Positions 40,218 to 50,550 of a stretch of DNA of 64,000 nt are shown piece after piece. The stretch lies in NCBI RefSeq assembly GCF_030519475.1, contig NZ_JAUMKD010000004.1:335501-399500 (forward strand), given 5' to 3'. The notes beneath the pieces are model-generated. The model was not told the DNA's origin. It saw nothing but the letters and a program-made list of their open reading frames with translations, and did not search any database. Origin of the DNA: Micromonospora sp. C28SCA-DRY-2. Its GTDB lineage: Bacteria; Actinomycetota; Actinomycetes; Mycobacteriales; Micromonosporaceae. Within the stretch, counting starts at the first letter, position 1. Each line of letters begins with the position of its first letter. The position numbers were made by a program, and so were the translations under genes.

Positions 40218-41504
40218 ATGACGTCGACGCTCGCCGCCTCCGGCATCGACACCTCCGCCAGCCCCGCCCGCGCCCTGGTCTGCCGCGCCTGCTCGGCCCG
40301 CTACCCGCTCGCCGCCCAGCACGCCTGTTACGAGTGCTTCGGCCCGCTGGAGGTCGACTACGACACCGCCGAGCTGGCCAAGGTCACCCGGGAGCAGATC
40401 GAGGCCGGCCCGGCCAACCTCTGGCGGTACGCCGCGCTGCTGCCCGCCGGCCAGGACCCGGCGGCCCGGGTGACCCTCGACCCGGGGCTCACCCCGCTGG
40501 TCGCCGCCCCGCACCTCGCCGCCGAGCTGGGCATCACCGCCCCGCTCTGGGTCAAGGACGACAGCGCCAACCCCACCCACTCGTTCAAGGACCGGGTGGT
40601 GTCGGTGGCGCTGACCGCCGCCCGGGCGCTCGGCTTCACCCGGTTCGCCTGCGCCTCCACCGGCAACCTGGCCAACTCGGTCGCCGCGCACGCGGCCCGG
40701 GTCGGCGCCCCGTCGGTGGTCTTCATCCCCAGCGACCTGGAGCAGGGCAAGGTGGTCACCACCGCCGTCTACGGCGGCGAGCTGGTCGCCATCGACGGCT
40801 CGTACGACGACGTGAACCGGCTCTGCGGCGAACTGGTGGAGACGGACGAGTTCGAGGACACCGCGTTCGTCAACGTGAACGTGCGCCCCTACTACGCCGA
40901 GGGTTCCAAGACGCTCGGCTACGAGGTGGCCGAGCAGCTCGGCTGGCGGATCCCCGCGCAGGTGGTGATCCCGATGGCCAGCGGCGAGCTGCTCACCAAG
41001 ATCGACAAGGCATTCGCCGAGCTGGTCGAGATCGGCCTGGTCGAGGCGCCGGCCGGCGGCTGGAAGGTGTTCGGCGCCCAGTCGGCCGGCTGCAACCCGA
41101 TCGCCACCGCGCTGCACGCCGGCACCGACACCATCACCCCGGTCAAGCCGACCGGCATCGCCAAGTCGCTCAACATCGGCGACCCGGCGGCCGGCCTCTA
41201 CGCGCTGGAGGCGGTGCGCCGTACCGGGGGCTGGATGGAGTACGTCGACGACGACGAGATCCGGGCCGGCATCCGGCTGCTCGCCCGTACCACCGGGGTG
41301 TTCGCCGAGACCGCCGGCGGGGTGACCGTCGCCGTGCTGCGCAAGCTGGTCGAGTCGGGCCGGCTCGACCCGGCCGCGGAGACCGTGGTCTTCAACACCG
41401 GCGAAGGGCTGAAGACCCTCGACGCGGTCGCCGGCCAGGTCGGCCCGACCCACCGGATCAAGCCCTCGCTGCGCGCCGCCCGCGACGCCGGCCTGCTCGG
41501 CTGA
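40218..41504 (+). CDS. thrC: threonine synthase
   Basis: 428 residues from ATG 40218. The N-terminus carries a zinc-ribbon-like Cys set (LVCRACSARYPLAAQHACYECFGPL). The PLP lysine is in NPTHSFKDRVVSVA, and the phosphate-binding loop is in CASTGNLANSVAAHA. It makes threonine from O-phosphohomoserine. Control by a SAM riboswitch fits sharing of the homoserine branch with methionine synthesis. Followed by a palindrome at 41551. Confidence 0.95.
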   Translation: MTSTLAASGIDTSASPARALVCRACSARYPLAAQHACYECFGPLEVDYDTAELAKVTREQIEAGPANLWRYAALLPAGQDPAARVTLDPGLTPLVAAPHLAAELGITAPLWVKDDSANPTHSFKDRVVSVALTAARALGFTRFACASTGNLANSVAAHAARVGAPSVVFIPSDLEQGKVVTTAVYGGELVAIDGSYDDVNRLCGELVETDEFEDTAFVNVNVRPYYAEGSKTLGYEVAEQLGWRIPAQVVIPMASGELLTKIDKAFAELVEIGLVEAPAGGWKVFGAQSAGCNPIATALHAGTDTITPVKPTGIAKSLNIGDPAAGLYALEAVRRTGGWMEYVDDDEIRAGIRLLARTTGVFAETAGGVTVAVLRKLVESGRLDPAAETVVFNTGEGLKTLDAVAGQVGPTHRIKPSLRAARDAGLLG

Positions 41505-41550
41505 ACCGCCCGCTAAGCGGGCTGACCGGGCGAGCGCTCGACGCGACGTC

Positions 41551-41595
41551 CCGGAGGTCGCGGTGTCCAGCCGGCTCGGACACCGCGACCTCCGG
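41551..41595. repeat. perfect 18-bp palindrome, same family as 5392-5447
   Basis: CCGGAGGTCGCGGTGTCC (41551-41568), 9-base loop, GGACACCGCGACCTCCGG (41578-41595), followed by AAAACGGAG, which also follows the first copy. Located 46 bases after thrC stop. Confidence 0.8.
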
Positions 41596-41907
41596 AAAAC
41601 GGAGTCGGTCACCGACCGGGCGCCCCGGCCGCCCGCCGGAGGCGCGGATCACCCGGACGGGGGATGCGGCCGATCCGCCGGGTAACGGGCTTTTTGCTCT
41701 GGGTGCGGAAAACCCGCCGTCGGGGACTTGACGGTAGGAACCGGACGGCGCAAGATGCTCCGTGCGGGAGGGCGTTTCGCCGGAAGACTTGCGAGTCCTT
41801 ACGACCCAACGCCGGCGGCGTTGTGCGAGCGCCCCTCCCGACCAACCTCCGATCGGGCCGGCGAAATTCGCTGGCCCGGTCGTCGTTCCCGGGCGCACCC
41901 TCGCTGC
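41596..41907 (+). promoter_or_regulatory. leader of the double-GNAT gene with candidate promoter
   Basis: TTGACG (41728-41733), 17-base spacer, CAAGAT (41751-41756). No ribosome-binding site is clear before ATG 41908. The remaining sequence holds no gene that can be supported. Confidence 0.4.
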
Positions 41908-42927
41908 ATGAGCATCACGATCGCGCCGATCGAGGCAACCGACCAGGCCGCGATCGACGCGGCGTACCAGGTCGGCGCCGCGGCCAACGACGCCGACCTG
42001 CCCGACTTCCCGCCGTTCTGCCGGCGACGGTTCGAGGCCAGCGTCCGGCACCCGATGCCGGGCACCGCCGCGCTCTGGGCGCTGGCCCGGCTGGACGGCG
42101 TACCGGCCGGCTATCTCGCGCTCGACCTGCCGCAACTGGACAACACCGACAACGCCACCGCCGACCTGATCGTGCACCCGGCGTACCGTCGGCGCGGCGT
42201 CGGCCGGGCGTTGCACGAGCACGGCGTACGGCTGCTGCGCGAGCAGGGCCGCAAGCGGGTGGTCGGGATGGCGGTCTCCGCGCTGCCCGGCGGCCCGCCC
42301 CGGCCGGCGGCCGGGGCCGCGTTCGCGGCCGCCCTCGGCGCGCACCCGGCGCTCGCCGAGATCCGGCGCCGGCTCGACACCACCCGGCTCGACCCGGCGG
42401 GGTTGGACGCGCTGCTCGCCGAGGCCCGGGGCCACGCCCAGGGCTACCGGACCGTCCAGTGGCGCGGCGCGACGCCGGAGGAACACCTGGCCGACATCGC
42501 CTACCTGGACGGCCGGCTGATGACCGACTCACCCATCGGCGACCTGCACTGGGAGGCGGAGCGGGTGGACGCCGAACGGGTCCGGGGCACCGAGCGGGCG
42601 CTGGACGCGCGCGGCCGGCGGCGCTACCACACGGCGGTACGCCACGAGGAGTCCGGCCGGCTGGTCGCCTGGACGCTGCTCGACGTGGGCGCGTCCGCCG
42701 ACTGGCACGCGTTCCAGCAGATCACCATCGTCGACCCGGAGCACCGCGGCCGGCGACTCGGCCTGCTCGGCAAGATCGAGAACCTGCGTCACCTGCTGAC
42801 CCACGAGCCGGCGGTACGCGCGATCGACACCTTCAACGCGGCCGAGAACGCGCACATGGTGCGGATCAACGAGCAACTGGGCTTCCGCCCGGTGGACGGC
42901 TGGACCGACTGGCAGCTGACCATCTGA
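41908..42927 (+). CDS. tandem GNAT acetyltransferase
   Basis: 339 residues with two GNAT folds. The first has the acetyl-CoA loop HPAYRRRGVGRALHEHGVRLL (about residue 90) and the second DPEHRGRRLGLLGKIENL (about residue 285), followed by TFNAAENAHMVRINEQLGF. This two-domain layout is common in Streptomyces and Micromonospora and includes mycothiol-synthase-like and antibiotic-modifying types; substrate unknown. The first methionine with a good fit is 41908. Confidence 0.85.
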   Translation: MSITIAPIEATDQAAIDAAYQVGAAANDADLPDFPPFCRRRFEASVRHPMPGTAALWALARLDGVPAGYLALDLPQLDNTDNATADLIVHPAYRRRGVGRALHEHGVRLLREQGRKRVVGMAVSALPGGPPRPAAGAAFAAALGAHPALAEIRRRLDTTRLDPAGLDALLAEARGHAQGYRTVQWRGATPEEHLADIAYLDGRLMTDSPIGDLHWEAERVDAERVRGTERALDARGRRRYHTAVRHEESGRLVAWTLLDVGASADWHAFQQITIVDPEHRGRRLGLLGKIENLRHLLTHEPAVRAIDTFNAAENAHMVRINEQLGFRPVDGWTDWQLTI

Positions 42928-42979
42928 GTTGTGACACGGGCCTACTGATTTTGGTGCCACCTGTTGCATGATGGCGGGC

Positions 42980-44653
42980 ATGACGGAGACCCCGCACCCC
43001 CTGTACGACAGGCACGCCGACACCCTCGACCGGGCGCTGACCGCGATCACGGAGCGCGGGTACTGGTCCGCCTATCCCGAGTCCCCCAGCCCCCGGGTCT
43101 ACGGCGAGACCGCCGCCGCCGACGGCAAGGCCGCCTTCGAGGCGTACCTGGGCGGCGACTTCCCCCTCGACCAGCCGGGCGCCGGCGACCGGGTGGCCAC
43201 CGAGACCAGCCCGTTCGGCGTGGCGCTGGACGTCCGCTACCCGCACGCCGGCGCCGACGAGCTGGTCGCCGCGGCGAGCGCCGCGCTGCCCGCCTGGCGC
43301 GATGCCGGCCCGCAGGCCCGGGTGGGGGTCTGCCTGGAGATCCTCGACCGGCTGCACAAGCACATCTTCGAGCTGGCCAACGCTGTGCAGTTCACCAGCG
43401 GGCAGGCGTTCGTGATGGCCTTCCAGGCCGGCGGCGCGCACGCCCTGGACCGGGCGCTGGAGGCGCTGGCCTACGCGTACGCGGAGATGACCCGGCACCC
43501 GGGGACGGCCGGCTGGGAGAAGGCGGCCGGCAAGGGCGACCCGCTGCGGATGACCAAGACGTTCCACGTGGTGCCCCGCGGGGTGGGCCTGGTCATCGGC
43601 TGCAACACGTTCCCGACCTGGAACTCGTACCCGGGGCTGTTCGCCTCGCTGGTCACCGGCAACCCGGTGATCGTCAAGCCGCACCCCCGTGCGGTCCTGC
43701 CGCTCGCGATCACCGTCCGGTACGCCCGCGAGGTGCTCGCCGAGGCGGGCTTCGACCCCGACCTGGTGCTGCTGGCCGCCGAGGCCCCGGGTGAGAAGCT
43801 CGCCTCGACGCTGGCCCTGCACCCGGCCGTGAAGATCGTCGACTTCACCGGCTCCACGGAGTACGGCGACTGGCTGGAGGCCAACGCCCGGCAGGCGGCG
43901 GTCTACACCGAGAAGGCCGGCCTGAACACCGTGGTGATCGACTCCACCGACGACTTCGCCGGGATGTGCCGCAACCTCGGCTTCACCCTGACCCTCTACA
44001 GCGGCCAGATGTGCACCACCTCGCAGAACATCCTGATCCCCGCCGGCGGCATCGAGACCGACCAGGGGCACAAGAGCTTCGACGAGGTGGCCGGCGGGAT
44101 CGCCGCCGCGGTCGGCAAGCTCACCGGCGACCCGGCCCGGGGCGTCGAGCTGACCGGGGCGATCGTCAACGACGGTGTGCTGGAGCGGTTGGACGAGGTG
44201 ACCAAGGTCGGCGAGCCGGTGCTGGAGTCGCGTACCGTCGAGCACCCGGCCTTCCCGGGCGCGGTGGTCCGCACCCCGACGGTGGTCAAGGTCGGCGCGG
44301 ACGACACCGCGACCTACGGCCGGGAGTGGTTCGGGCCGATCTCGTTCGTCATCCCCACCGACTCGACGACGCACAGCCTGGAGATCATGCGGAAGACCGT
44401 CGGGGAGAAGGGCGCGCTCACCGCAGGCGTCTACTCCACCGACGAGGCGGTGCTGGACGCCGCCGAGGCGGCGGCGATCGAGGTCGGGGTGCACCTGTCC
44501 TGCAACCTCACCGGCGGGGTGTTCGTCAACCAGTCGGCGGCCTTCTCCGACTTCCACGGCAGCGGCGCCAACCCGGCGGCCAACGCGGCGCTGACGGACG
44601 GGGCGTACGTGGCGAACCGGTTCCGGATCGTGCAGTCGCGTCGGCACGTCTGA
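42980..44653 (+). CDS. paaN: phenylacetic acid degradation protein PaaN (aldehyde dehydrogenase-like)
   Basis: 557 residues from ATG 42980; upstream ATGs at 42968 and 42971 are possible. Aldehyde dehydrogenase fold: VPRGVGLVIGCNTFPTWNSYPGL, NPVIVKPHPRAV, IVDFTGSTEYGDWLE, EKAGLNTVVID and the catalytic region LYSGQMCTTSQNI with Cys in QMCT. NLTGGVFVNQSAAFSDFHGSG closes the site. PaaN opens or oxidises the ring product in aerobic phenylacetate breakdown. No other paa gene is seen within the window. Confidence 0.9.
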   Translation: MTETPHPLYDRHADTLDRALTAITERGYWSAYPESPSPRVYGETAAADGKAAFEAYLGGDFPLDQPGAGDRVATETSPFGVALDVRYPHAGADELVAAASAALPAWRDAGPQARVGVCLEILDRLHKHIFELANAVQFTSGQAFVMAFQAGGAHALDRALEALAYAYAEMTRHPGTAGWEKAAGKGDPLRMTKTFHVVPRGVGLVIGCNTFPTWNSYPGLFASLVTGNPVIVKPHPRAVLPLAITVRYAREVLAEAGFDPDLVLLAAEAPGEKLASTLALHPAVKIVDFTGSTEYGDWLEANARQAAVYTEKAGLNTVVIDSTDDFAGMCRNLGFTLTLYSGQMCTTSQNILIPAGGIETDQGHKSFDEVAGGIAAAVGKLTGDPARGVELTGAIVNDGVLERLDEVTKVGEPVLESRTVEHPAFPGAVVRTPTVVKVGADDTATYGREWFGPISFVIPTDSTTHSLEIMRKTVGEKGALTAGVYSTDEAVLDAAEAAAIEVGVHLSCNLTGGVFVNQSAAFSDFHGSGANPAANAALTDGAYVANRFRIVQSRRHV

Positions 44654-44863
44654 GTTCGGGTTTTCGGGGGCAGCCGTGGTTGCGGTTGGGGTTTCCGGGG
44701 CAGCCCGCCCCGCTCTGGGCGGTCAGGCTTGATCCCGACGCGGGCGGGCTGCCCCGGAAACCCTTCCGGGGCGGCCTGCGTCGGGGGGCCCTGGGGGTGT
44801 TGATCTTCGGGGTGCTGCCTCGGGTGGGGTTTACGGTCACCGGGGGCTAGCGGGGTCTGGGGG
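44654..44863. repeat. intergenic region with perfect 21-bp inverted repeat
   Basis: The left arm 44689-44709 starts GGGTTTCCGGGGCAGCCCGC and the right arm 44743-44763 is its complement, separated by 33 bases. A partial direct copy GGGTTTTCGGGGGCAGCC lies just before it (44658-44675). It stands between the convergent paaN and a GNAT gene and may act as a two-way terminator. Confidence 0.75.
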
Positions 44864-45394
44864 TCAGGCGGGGCGGCGCATCTGGAGTTCGGTCAGGGCG
44901 GGGATGGTGGGGTGGGGCACCCGGACGCCGGTGTCGACGAAGCCGAGGCGCTGGTAGGCCCGGTAGGCGCGGTCGTTGCCGACCACCACCTCCAGCATCA
45001 GCTCGGGCCGGCCGCACTCCCGGGACCACTGCGCCACCGCCGCCACCAGTTCGCTGAGCAGTCCACTGCCGCGCCAGGTCGGGGTCACGTAGACCGCGTA
45101 GATGACGGTGAGGCCGGGCTCGGTCGGGATCGTGGTGCCCCCGGCGTGCCCGACGAACCGACCACCGGGGTCGGCGACGAACTGCGCGGTGTCGGTGCCG
45201 GTCGAGGTGTACGCGACCCGCGCGGCGAACTCGGCGTGCGGGCGGGCCGCCGCGTCGGCCAGGGTCTCCAGGAACGCCAGCGGCGCGTCGGCCAGCATCT
45301 CCAGGCGCAGCGCCCGCATCCGGGCGGCGTCCCGCGGCCGGACCCGTCGGACCTCCGCCACCCGCCGGCCCGGCCCGCCCGGATCGCTGGTCAT
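44864..45394 (-). CDS. GNAT family N-acetyltransferase
   Basis: 176 residues from ATG 45394. GNAT core: VRRVRPRDAARMRALRLEMLADAPLAF, VYVTPTWRGSGLLSELVAAVA (acetyl-CoA loop), EVVVGNDRAYRAYQRLGFVDTGV. Opposite in direction to paaN and divergent from the cold-shock gene. Substrate unknown. Confidence 0.88.
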   Translation of the reverse strand: MTSDPGGPGRRVAEVRRVRPRDAARMRALRLEMLADAPLAFLETLADAAARPHAEFAARVAYTSTGTDTAQFVADPGGRFVGHAGGTTIPTEPGLTVIYAVYVTPTWRGSGLLSELVAAVAQWSRECGRPELMLEVVVGNDRAYRAYQRLGFVDTGVRVPHPTIPALTELQMRRPA

Positions 45395-45613
45395 GCCCGC
45401 ATGCCTACCACAACGACGGACGACGATCCCGCCGAGTCCGCGATCATTCGGAATATGCCCGATTTGTGGTCGTGCACCGTAGTCACGCCTCGTGTAGCGT
45501 GCGATTTCGGTCACCGTTTCAGCGGCCGTCGCCGATCGCCGAACGGTGGCCCCGGGATGCCGGCGTGCCGGCCTCCGGGTTGTGGTACGCCGCGCAGAGT
45601 GAGGAAGTGCACC

Positions 45614-45817
45614 GTGGCACAGGGCACCGTGAAGTGGTTCAACGCCGAAAAGGGCTACGGCTTCATCGCCGTCGACGGCGGGCAGGACGTCTTCGTCCAC
45701 TTCTCCGCCATCGAGATGGACGGCTACAAGGCGCTGGACGACGGCCAGCGGGTGGAGTTCGAGATCGCCCAGGGCCAGAAGGGGCCGCAGGCCGAGCGGG
45801 TGCGCGTCATCGCCTGA
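45614..45817 (+). CDS. cold shock protein, CspA family
   Basis: 67 residues from GTG 45614, preceded by GAGGAAG. RNP1 KGYGFIAV and RNP2 DVFVHFSAI are both intact. Single-stranded nucleic-acid binding and mRNA chaperone. The 218 bases between the divergent GNAT start and this gene are less GC-rich than their surroundings and probably hold a long leader, as in other csp genes. Confidence 0.96.
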   Translation: MAQGTVKWFNAEKGYGFIAVDGGQDVFVHFSAIEMDGYKALDDGQRVEFEIAQGQKGPQAERVRVIA

Positions 45818-45914
45818 TCCGGCGCCCCCACGTTCCGACGCGCCGGGGGGCTGCGGTGCGGCCACCGCACCAGGAAAGATCGTGAGCCGTTCCAGCTCTC
45901 GCTGAGGAGGGTTC

Positions 45915-47234
45915 ATGTCCGACCAGCCGCCCCCGGACGCGTCGTCCCCCAACCCCGGCACCCCCGGAGCGGGCGACCCCGCTCCGGGCGCCAACCAGCC
46001 GGCGGAGCCGTCCGCTGCCGGCCGGCCCGGGGAGCCGACCGCGCCGCCGCCTCCGGCGGCCCAGCCGTGGGACGCCACCGCGCCGCAACCGCCCGGCGCC
46101 ACCGGCCCGGCCGCTCCGCCACCGTCCGGCGCCCAGCCGGCCCAGCCGTGGGACCCGGCCGCGCCGCCACCCGCCGGGGCGCAGCAGCCTCCGTCGTGGG
46201 ATCCGGCCGCGCCGCAACCGTGGCCGGGCGGCGGTACCCCGTACGGTCCGCAGGGCTGGCCGCCGGCCGCCGGCGGGCCGGGCTGGCCGACGCCGCCCAC
46301 CGGCGGCTTCCCGACCGGCGGGTACGGCGTGCCCGGGTATCCGCAGCCGGCGCCCGGGTACCCGGGCTGGTACCCGCCGGGCTACGGCTTCGACCCGACC
46401 GACCCGCTGGTCACCCCGCCCGGGGCGGGGGTGTCCGGCTGGTTCGACCGGTGCGTCGGCGCGATCCGCCGCGGCTGGCGGCTGCTGCTGCCGATCCTGC
46501 TGCTCACCCAGGTGCTGCCGGCCGCGGTGCTGTCGGTGATCAGCCTGGCGGTCGACCCGACGGCCGAGTGGGACGCCACGGTCGGCCAGGACCCGGACGC
46601 CCTGCCGGACACCTTCCTCACCGACCTGGCCACCATGCTCGGCGTGCTGATCGGCGGCAGCCTGCTCTTCGGCCTGGTGCAGAGCGTGGGGTGGGCCGCC
46701 GGCAGCTGGGTGGTCGCCCGGCAGGCGGCCGGCGAGCCGGTGGGGCTGGGCGCCGCGCTGCGGTACGGGTTGCGCCGGGCGCTCGGACTCTGGGGCTGGA
46801 CCCTGCTGATCGGTCTGATCGTCGCGCTCGGCACCTGCCTCTGCGTGATCCCCGGCATCTACTTCGCGTTCGCGTTGAGCATGGCCGGCCCGGTCTGGCT
46901 CTTCGAGCGGCAGGCCCCGATCGGCCGGGCCTGGCGGATGTTCCACGACCGGCTGGGCCTGCTGCTCGGCCGGGTGGCGATGGTGGTGGCGGCGGTGATC
47001 GTCGGGTCGATGGTGGCCGGGGTGGTCGAGGCGGTCGGCACGCTGCCGTTCGGCATGACTCCGCTCGACTCCGCGGGCTCGGCGGTCGGCGTGATCATGG
47101 TCATCCTGGTGGCCGCGGTGCTGGCGCTGCCGGCACACGTCGTGCAGCTCGTCGGCCTGGTGGTGACCTACGCCGAGCAGCGCGCCCACGAGGGCCCGGT
47201 GAACGCCGCCCGGCTGGCCGGCGAACTCGGCTGA
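45915..47234 (+). CDS. Pro-rich multi-pass membrane protein (GDPD-membrane-domain-like)
   Basis: 439 residues. Residues 1-165 are a disordered Pro/Ala/Gly/Trp string with repeated QPWDPAAP units, likely cytoplasmic. Residues 185-425 hold about five or six hydrophobic segments, including LLLPILLLTQVLPAAVLSVISL, LLIGLIVALGTCLCVIPGIYFAF and a conserved GRAWRMFHDRLGLLLGRVAM helix. The pattern resembles the glycerophosphoryl-diester-phosphodiesterase membrane domain (no catalytic domain). GAGGAGGG precedes the ATG. Function unknown. Confidence 0.75.
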   Translation: MSDQPPPDASSPNPGTPGAGDPAPGANQPAEPSAAGRPGEPTAPPPPAAQPWDATAPQPPGATGPAAPPPSGAQPAQPWDPAAPPPAGAQQPPSWDPAAPQPWPGGGTPYGPQGWPPAAGGPGWPTPPTGGFPTGGYGVPGYPQPAPGYPGWYPPGYGFDPTDPLVTPPGAGVSGWFDRCVGAIRRGWRLLLPILLLTQVLPAAVLSVISLAVDPTAEWDATVGQDPDALPDTFLTDLATMLGVLIGGSLLFGLVQSVGWAAGSWVVARQAAGEPVGLGAALRYGLRRALGLWGWTLLIGLIVALGTCLCVIPGIYFAFALSMAGPVWLFERQAPIGRAWRMFHDRLGLLLGRVAMVVAAVIVGSMVAGVVEAVGTLPFGMTPLDSAGSAVGVIMVILVAAVLALPAHVVQLVGLVVTYAEQRAHEGPVNAARLAGELG

Positions 47235-47248
47235 CCGGGGCGGTCGTG

Positions 47249-47310
47249 CTTGCACTCGCCCAGTGAGAGTGCTAAACAAGTCATTGGCACTCGCAACCTG
47301 TGAGTGCCAA
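47249..47310 (+). promoter_or_regulatory. groEL promoter with two CIRCE elements
   Basis: First CIRCE: CTTGCACTC-N9-GAGTGCTAA (47249-47275). Second: TTGGCACTC-N9-GAGTGCCAA (47284-47310), a perfect repeat. TTGCAC (47250-47255) with a 17-base spacer and TAAACA (47273-47278) is a good promoter within the first. HrcA would block transcription until heat shock. The leader from there to ATG 47509 is about 200 bases. Confidence 0.92.
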
Positions 47311-47508
47311 TGGTCGGGGCGGTGGGGCCGCGGCCACGCCGGTGGGACAACCGCCGGCGAGGCACGTGGCCGGTCGTCGCGGGCTATCCGGCCCGGCCGA
47401 GGAGGCGTCGCCGTCGTCCGGTGGCGACGTCCCAAGGTGCGTACACCAGGCGGCCCATCCGGGACACACACTCGGGTGGCCCGTGAGTGTCCAGGAGGAC
47501 AACGCCGT

Positions 47509-49131
<1,623 letters not shown>

Positions 49132-49146
49132 GTCCAGTTCCGACCG

Positions 49147-49184
49147 GAAACGGGGCGGGCCGCTGACGCGGTCCGCCCCGTTTC
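49147..49184. terminator. strong terminator after groEL
   Basis: GAAACGGGGCGGGCCGC (49147-49163) pairs with GCGGTCCGCCCCGTTTC (49168-49184) with one mismatch and a 4-base loop. It ends four bases before the convergent small gene at 49189. Confidence 0.85.
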
Positions 49185-49188
49185 GTCG

Positions 49189-49434
49189 TCAGGTGGGCAA
49201 CGGGCGCTGGTTACGCCGCTTCTGTGCCCGGTCGTACGGCGGCCGGACCTGGATCGGCGCGTCGACCATCTCCAGCGGCTCCTCCACCTCGGCCGGCTCG
49301 GTGCCGGCCATCTCGGCCAGTTGTTCGGCGTCGCCGTAGTCGAGCCGGTCGAACGGCAGTTGCCCGGGGAGTTCGCCGACCGGGGTCCAGGTGACGGGCT
49401 GGACGTCGTCGGTATGTTCGTCGTCCGTGGTCAT
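49189..49434 (-). CDS. small acidic hypothetical protein
   Basis: 81 residues. The sequence is acidic in the first 60 residues (DDEHTDDVQPVTW; GELPGQLPFDRLDYGDAEQLAEMAG) and ends basic (YDRAQKRRNQRP). No membrane helix or domain is recognised. The ribosome-binding site GAGGAGG is strong but lies inside a hairpin (see 49440-49464). Confidence 0.65.
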   Translation of the reverse strand: MTTDDEHTDDVQPVTWTPVGELPGQLPFDRLDYGDAEQLAEMAGTEPAEVEEPLEMVDAPIQVRPPYDRAQKRRNQRPLPT

Positions 49435-49439
49435 GGCTG

Positions 49440-49464
49440 CCTCCTCTACCGAAACGGTAGGAGG
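49440..49464 (-). promoter_or_regulatory. hairpin hiding the ribosome-binding site of the 81-residue gene
   Basis: On the minus strand CCTCCTACCG, loop TTT, CGGTAGAGGAGG form a 10-bp stem with one bulged A. The second arm is the AGGAGG that must pair with 16S rRNA, six bases before the ATG. It could be an RNA switch or thermometer, or an operator. Confidence 0.6.
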
Positions 49465-49522
49465 CGGCGGTCGGCGCTGCGGGTGAACGGCGTTATCGGG
49501 ATCTATGTCCGGTTCGCCTCGG

Positions 49523-50449
49523 TCAGGGCTGGATCGTCCGGCGGTACAGGAAGAAGACCCGCTCGATCCGGGCGCCCGCGCTGCCGGAGTAGAACGGCAC
49601 CGGCCCGACCCAGCCGATCTGTGCCGCCGCCAGCCCGGCCGCGTGCTGGTCGCGCAGGCAGCGGCGCAGCAGCACCCCGCCGATGCCGGAGCCCTCGGCC
49701 GCCGGGGCGGTGCCCATCGGCCCGAACCAGCTCGGCCGGCTCGACCCGTACGCGGCGAAGCCGAGCACCTCGCCGTCCCGCTCCGCCAGGTGGCAGCCCG
49801 CCCCGTCCCGGCCGACCGAGCCGAGCAGCTCGGCGTCCCAGGCCCCGCCGAAGGTGGACCGGGCGAACGCGGTCAGCGCCGGCAGGTCGGCCGGCTCGGC
49901 CCGGCGTACGGTGACGCCCTGCCCGGCCAGCCGCCGCTCGGCGTCCTCCGTGGACCGCAGCGCGGGCGACCCCTCGTACGACAGGTCGGCGGTCATGTTC
50001 CAGGCCGTCCGGTCCTGCCGGTAGCCGAGCGCCAGCGCGGCGCAGACCGCCGGGGTGTACCGGACGTCGATGCCGGGCCAGGCGTAGTAGGGCGGGTTCC
50101 CGGCCAGCAGCACCTCGGCCGCGCCCAGCGCGGCGAGCCTGCGCTCGGCGTGCCCGAGCAGCGCCCGCCCGACGCCCCGGCGCCGCGCGCCCGGGTCGAC
50201 CGCCACCAGGTCCACGTGCCCGAGCCGCTGGTCGGCGGTGCCGACCGAGCAGATCAGCGCACCCACCAGCTCCCCGCCCCGGTACGCGCCCAGCGCGACC
50301 ACCGGCCGGTCCGCGCCGGCCCGGGTCCAGAGGGCGGCCACGATCTCGGCGGCCTCGGCCGCGTCCTCCGGCAGGTCCAGCGCCCGACGGCACAGCTCCA
50401 CCACGGCCGGCGTCCGGTCGGCGCTCAGCTCGACGATCTCCGCGTCCAT
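49523..50449 (-). CDS. tandem GNAT acetyltransferase
   Basis: 308 residues from ATG 50449. The N-terminal half has the acetyl-CoA loop DPGARRRGVGRALLGHAE and the aromatic ligand segment AGNPPYYAWPGIDVRYTPA. The C-terminal half reads AERDGEVLGFAAYGSSRPSW, then GSGIGGVLLRRCLRDQHAAGL. Similar two-domain enzymes acetylate antibiotics, lysine or peptides. A longer frame through the subtilase is rejected. Confidence 0.85.
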   Translation of the reverse strand: MDAEIVELSADRTPAVVELCRRALDLPEDAAEAAEIVAALWTRAGADRPVVALGAYRGGELVGALICSVGTADQRLGHVDLVAVDPGARRRGVGRALLGHAERRLAALGAAEVLLAGNPPYYAWPGIDVRYTPAVCAALALGYRQDRTAWNMTADLSYEGSPALRSTEDAERRLAGQGVTVRRAEPADLPALTAFARSTFGGAWDAELLGSVGRDGAGCHLAERDGEVLGFAAYGSSRPSWFGPMGTAPAAEGSGIGGVLLRRCLRDQHAAGLAAAQIGWVGPVPFYSGSAGARIERVFFLYRRTIQP

Positions 50450-50550
50450 GGTGGCCGACCCTAGATCACCGGGTACCGGGGTGCGCAAGGGCCGCACGGG
50501 AACCGCCGGCGGCCCGGAGCCCGGCGCGGCCGGGTCCGCCCGGCGGCGGC

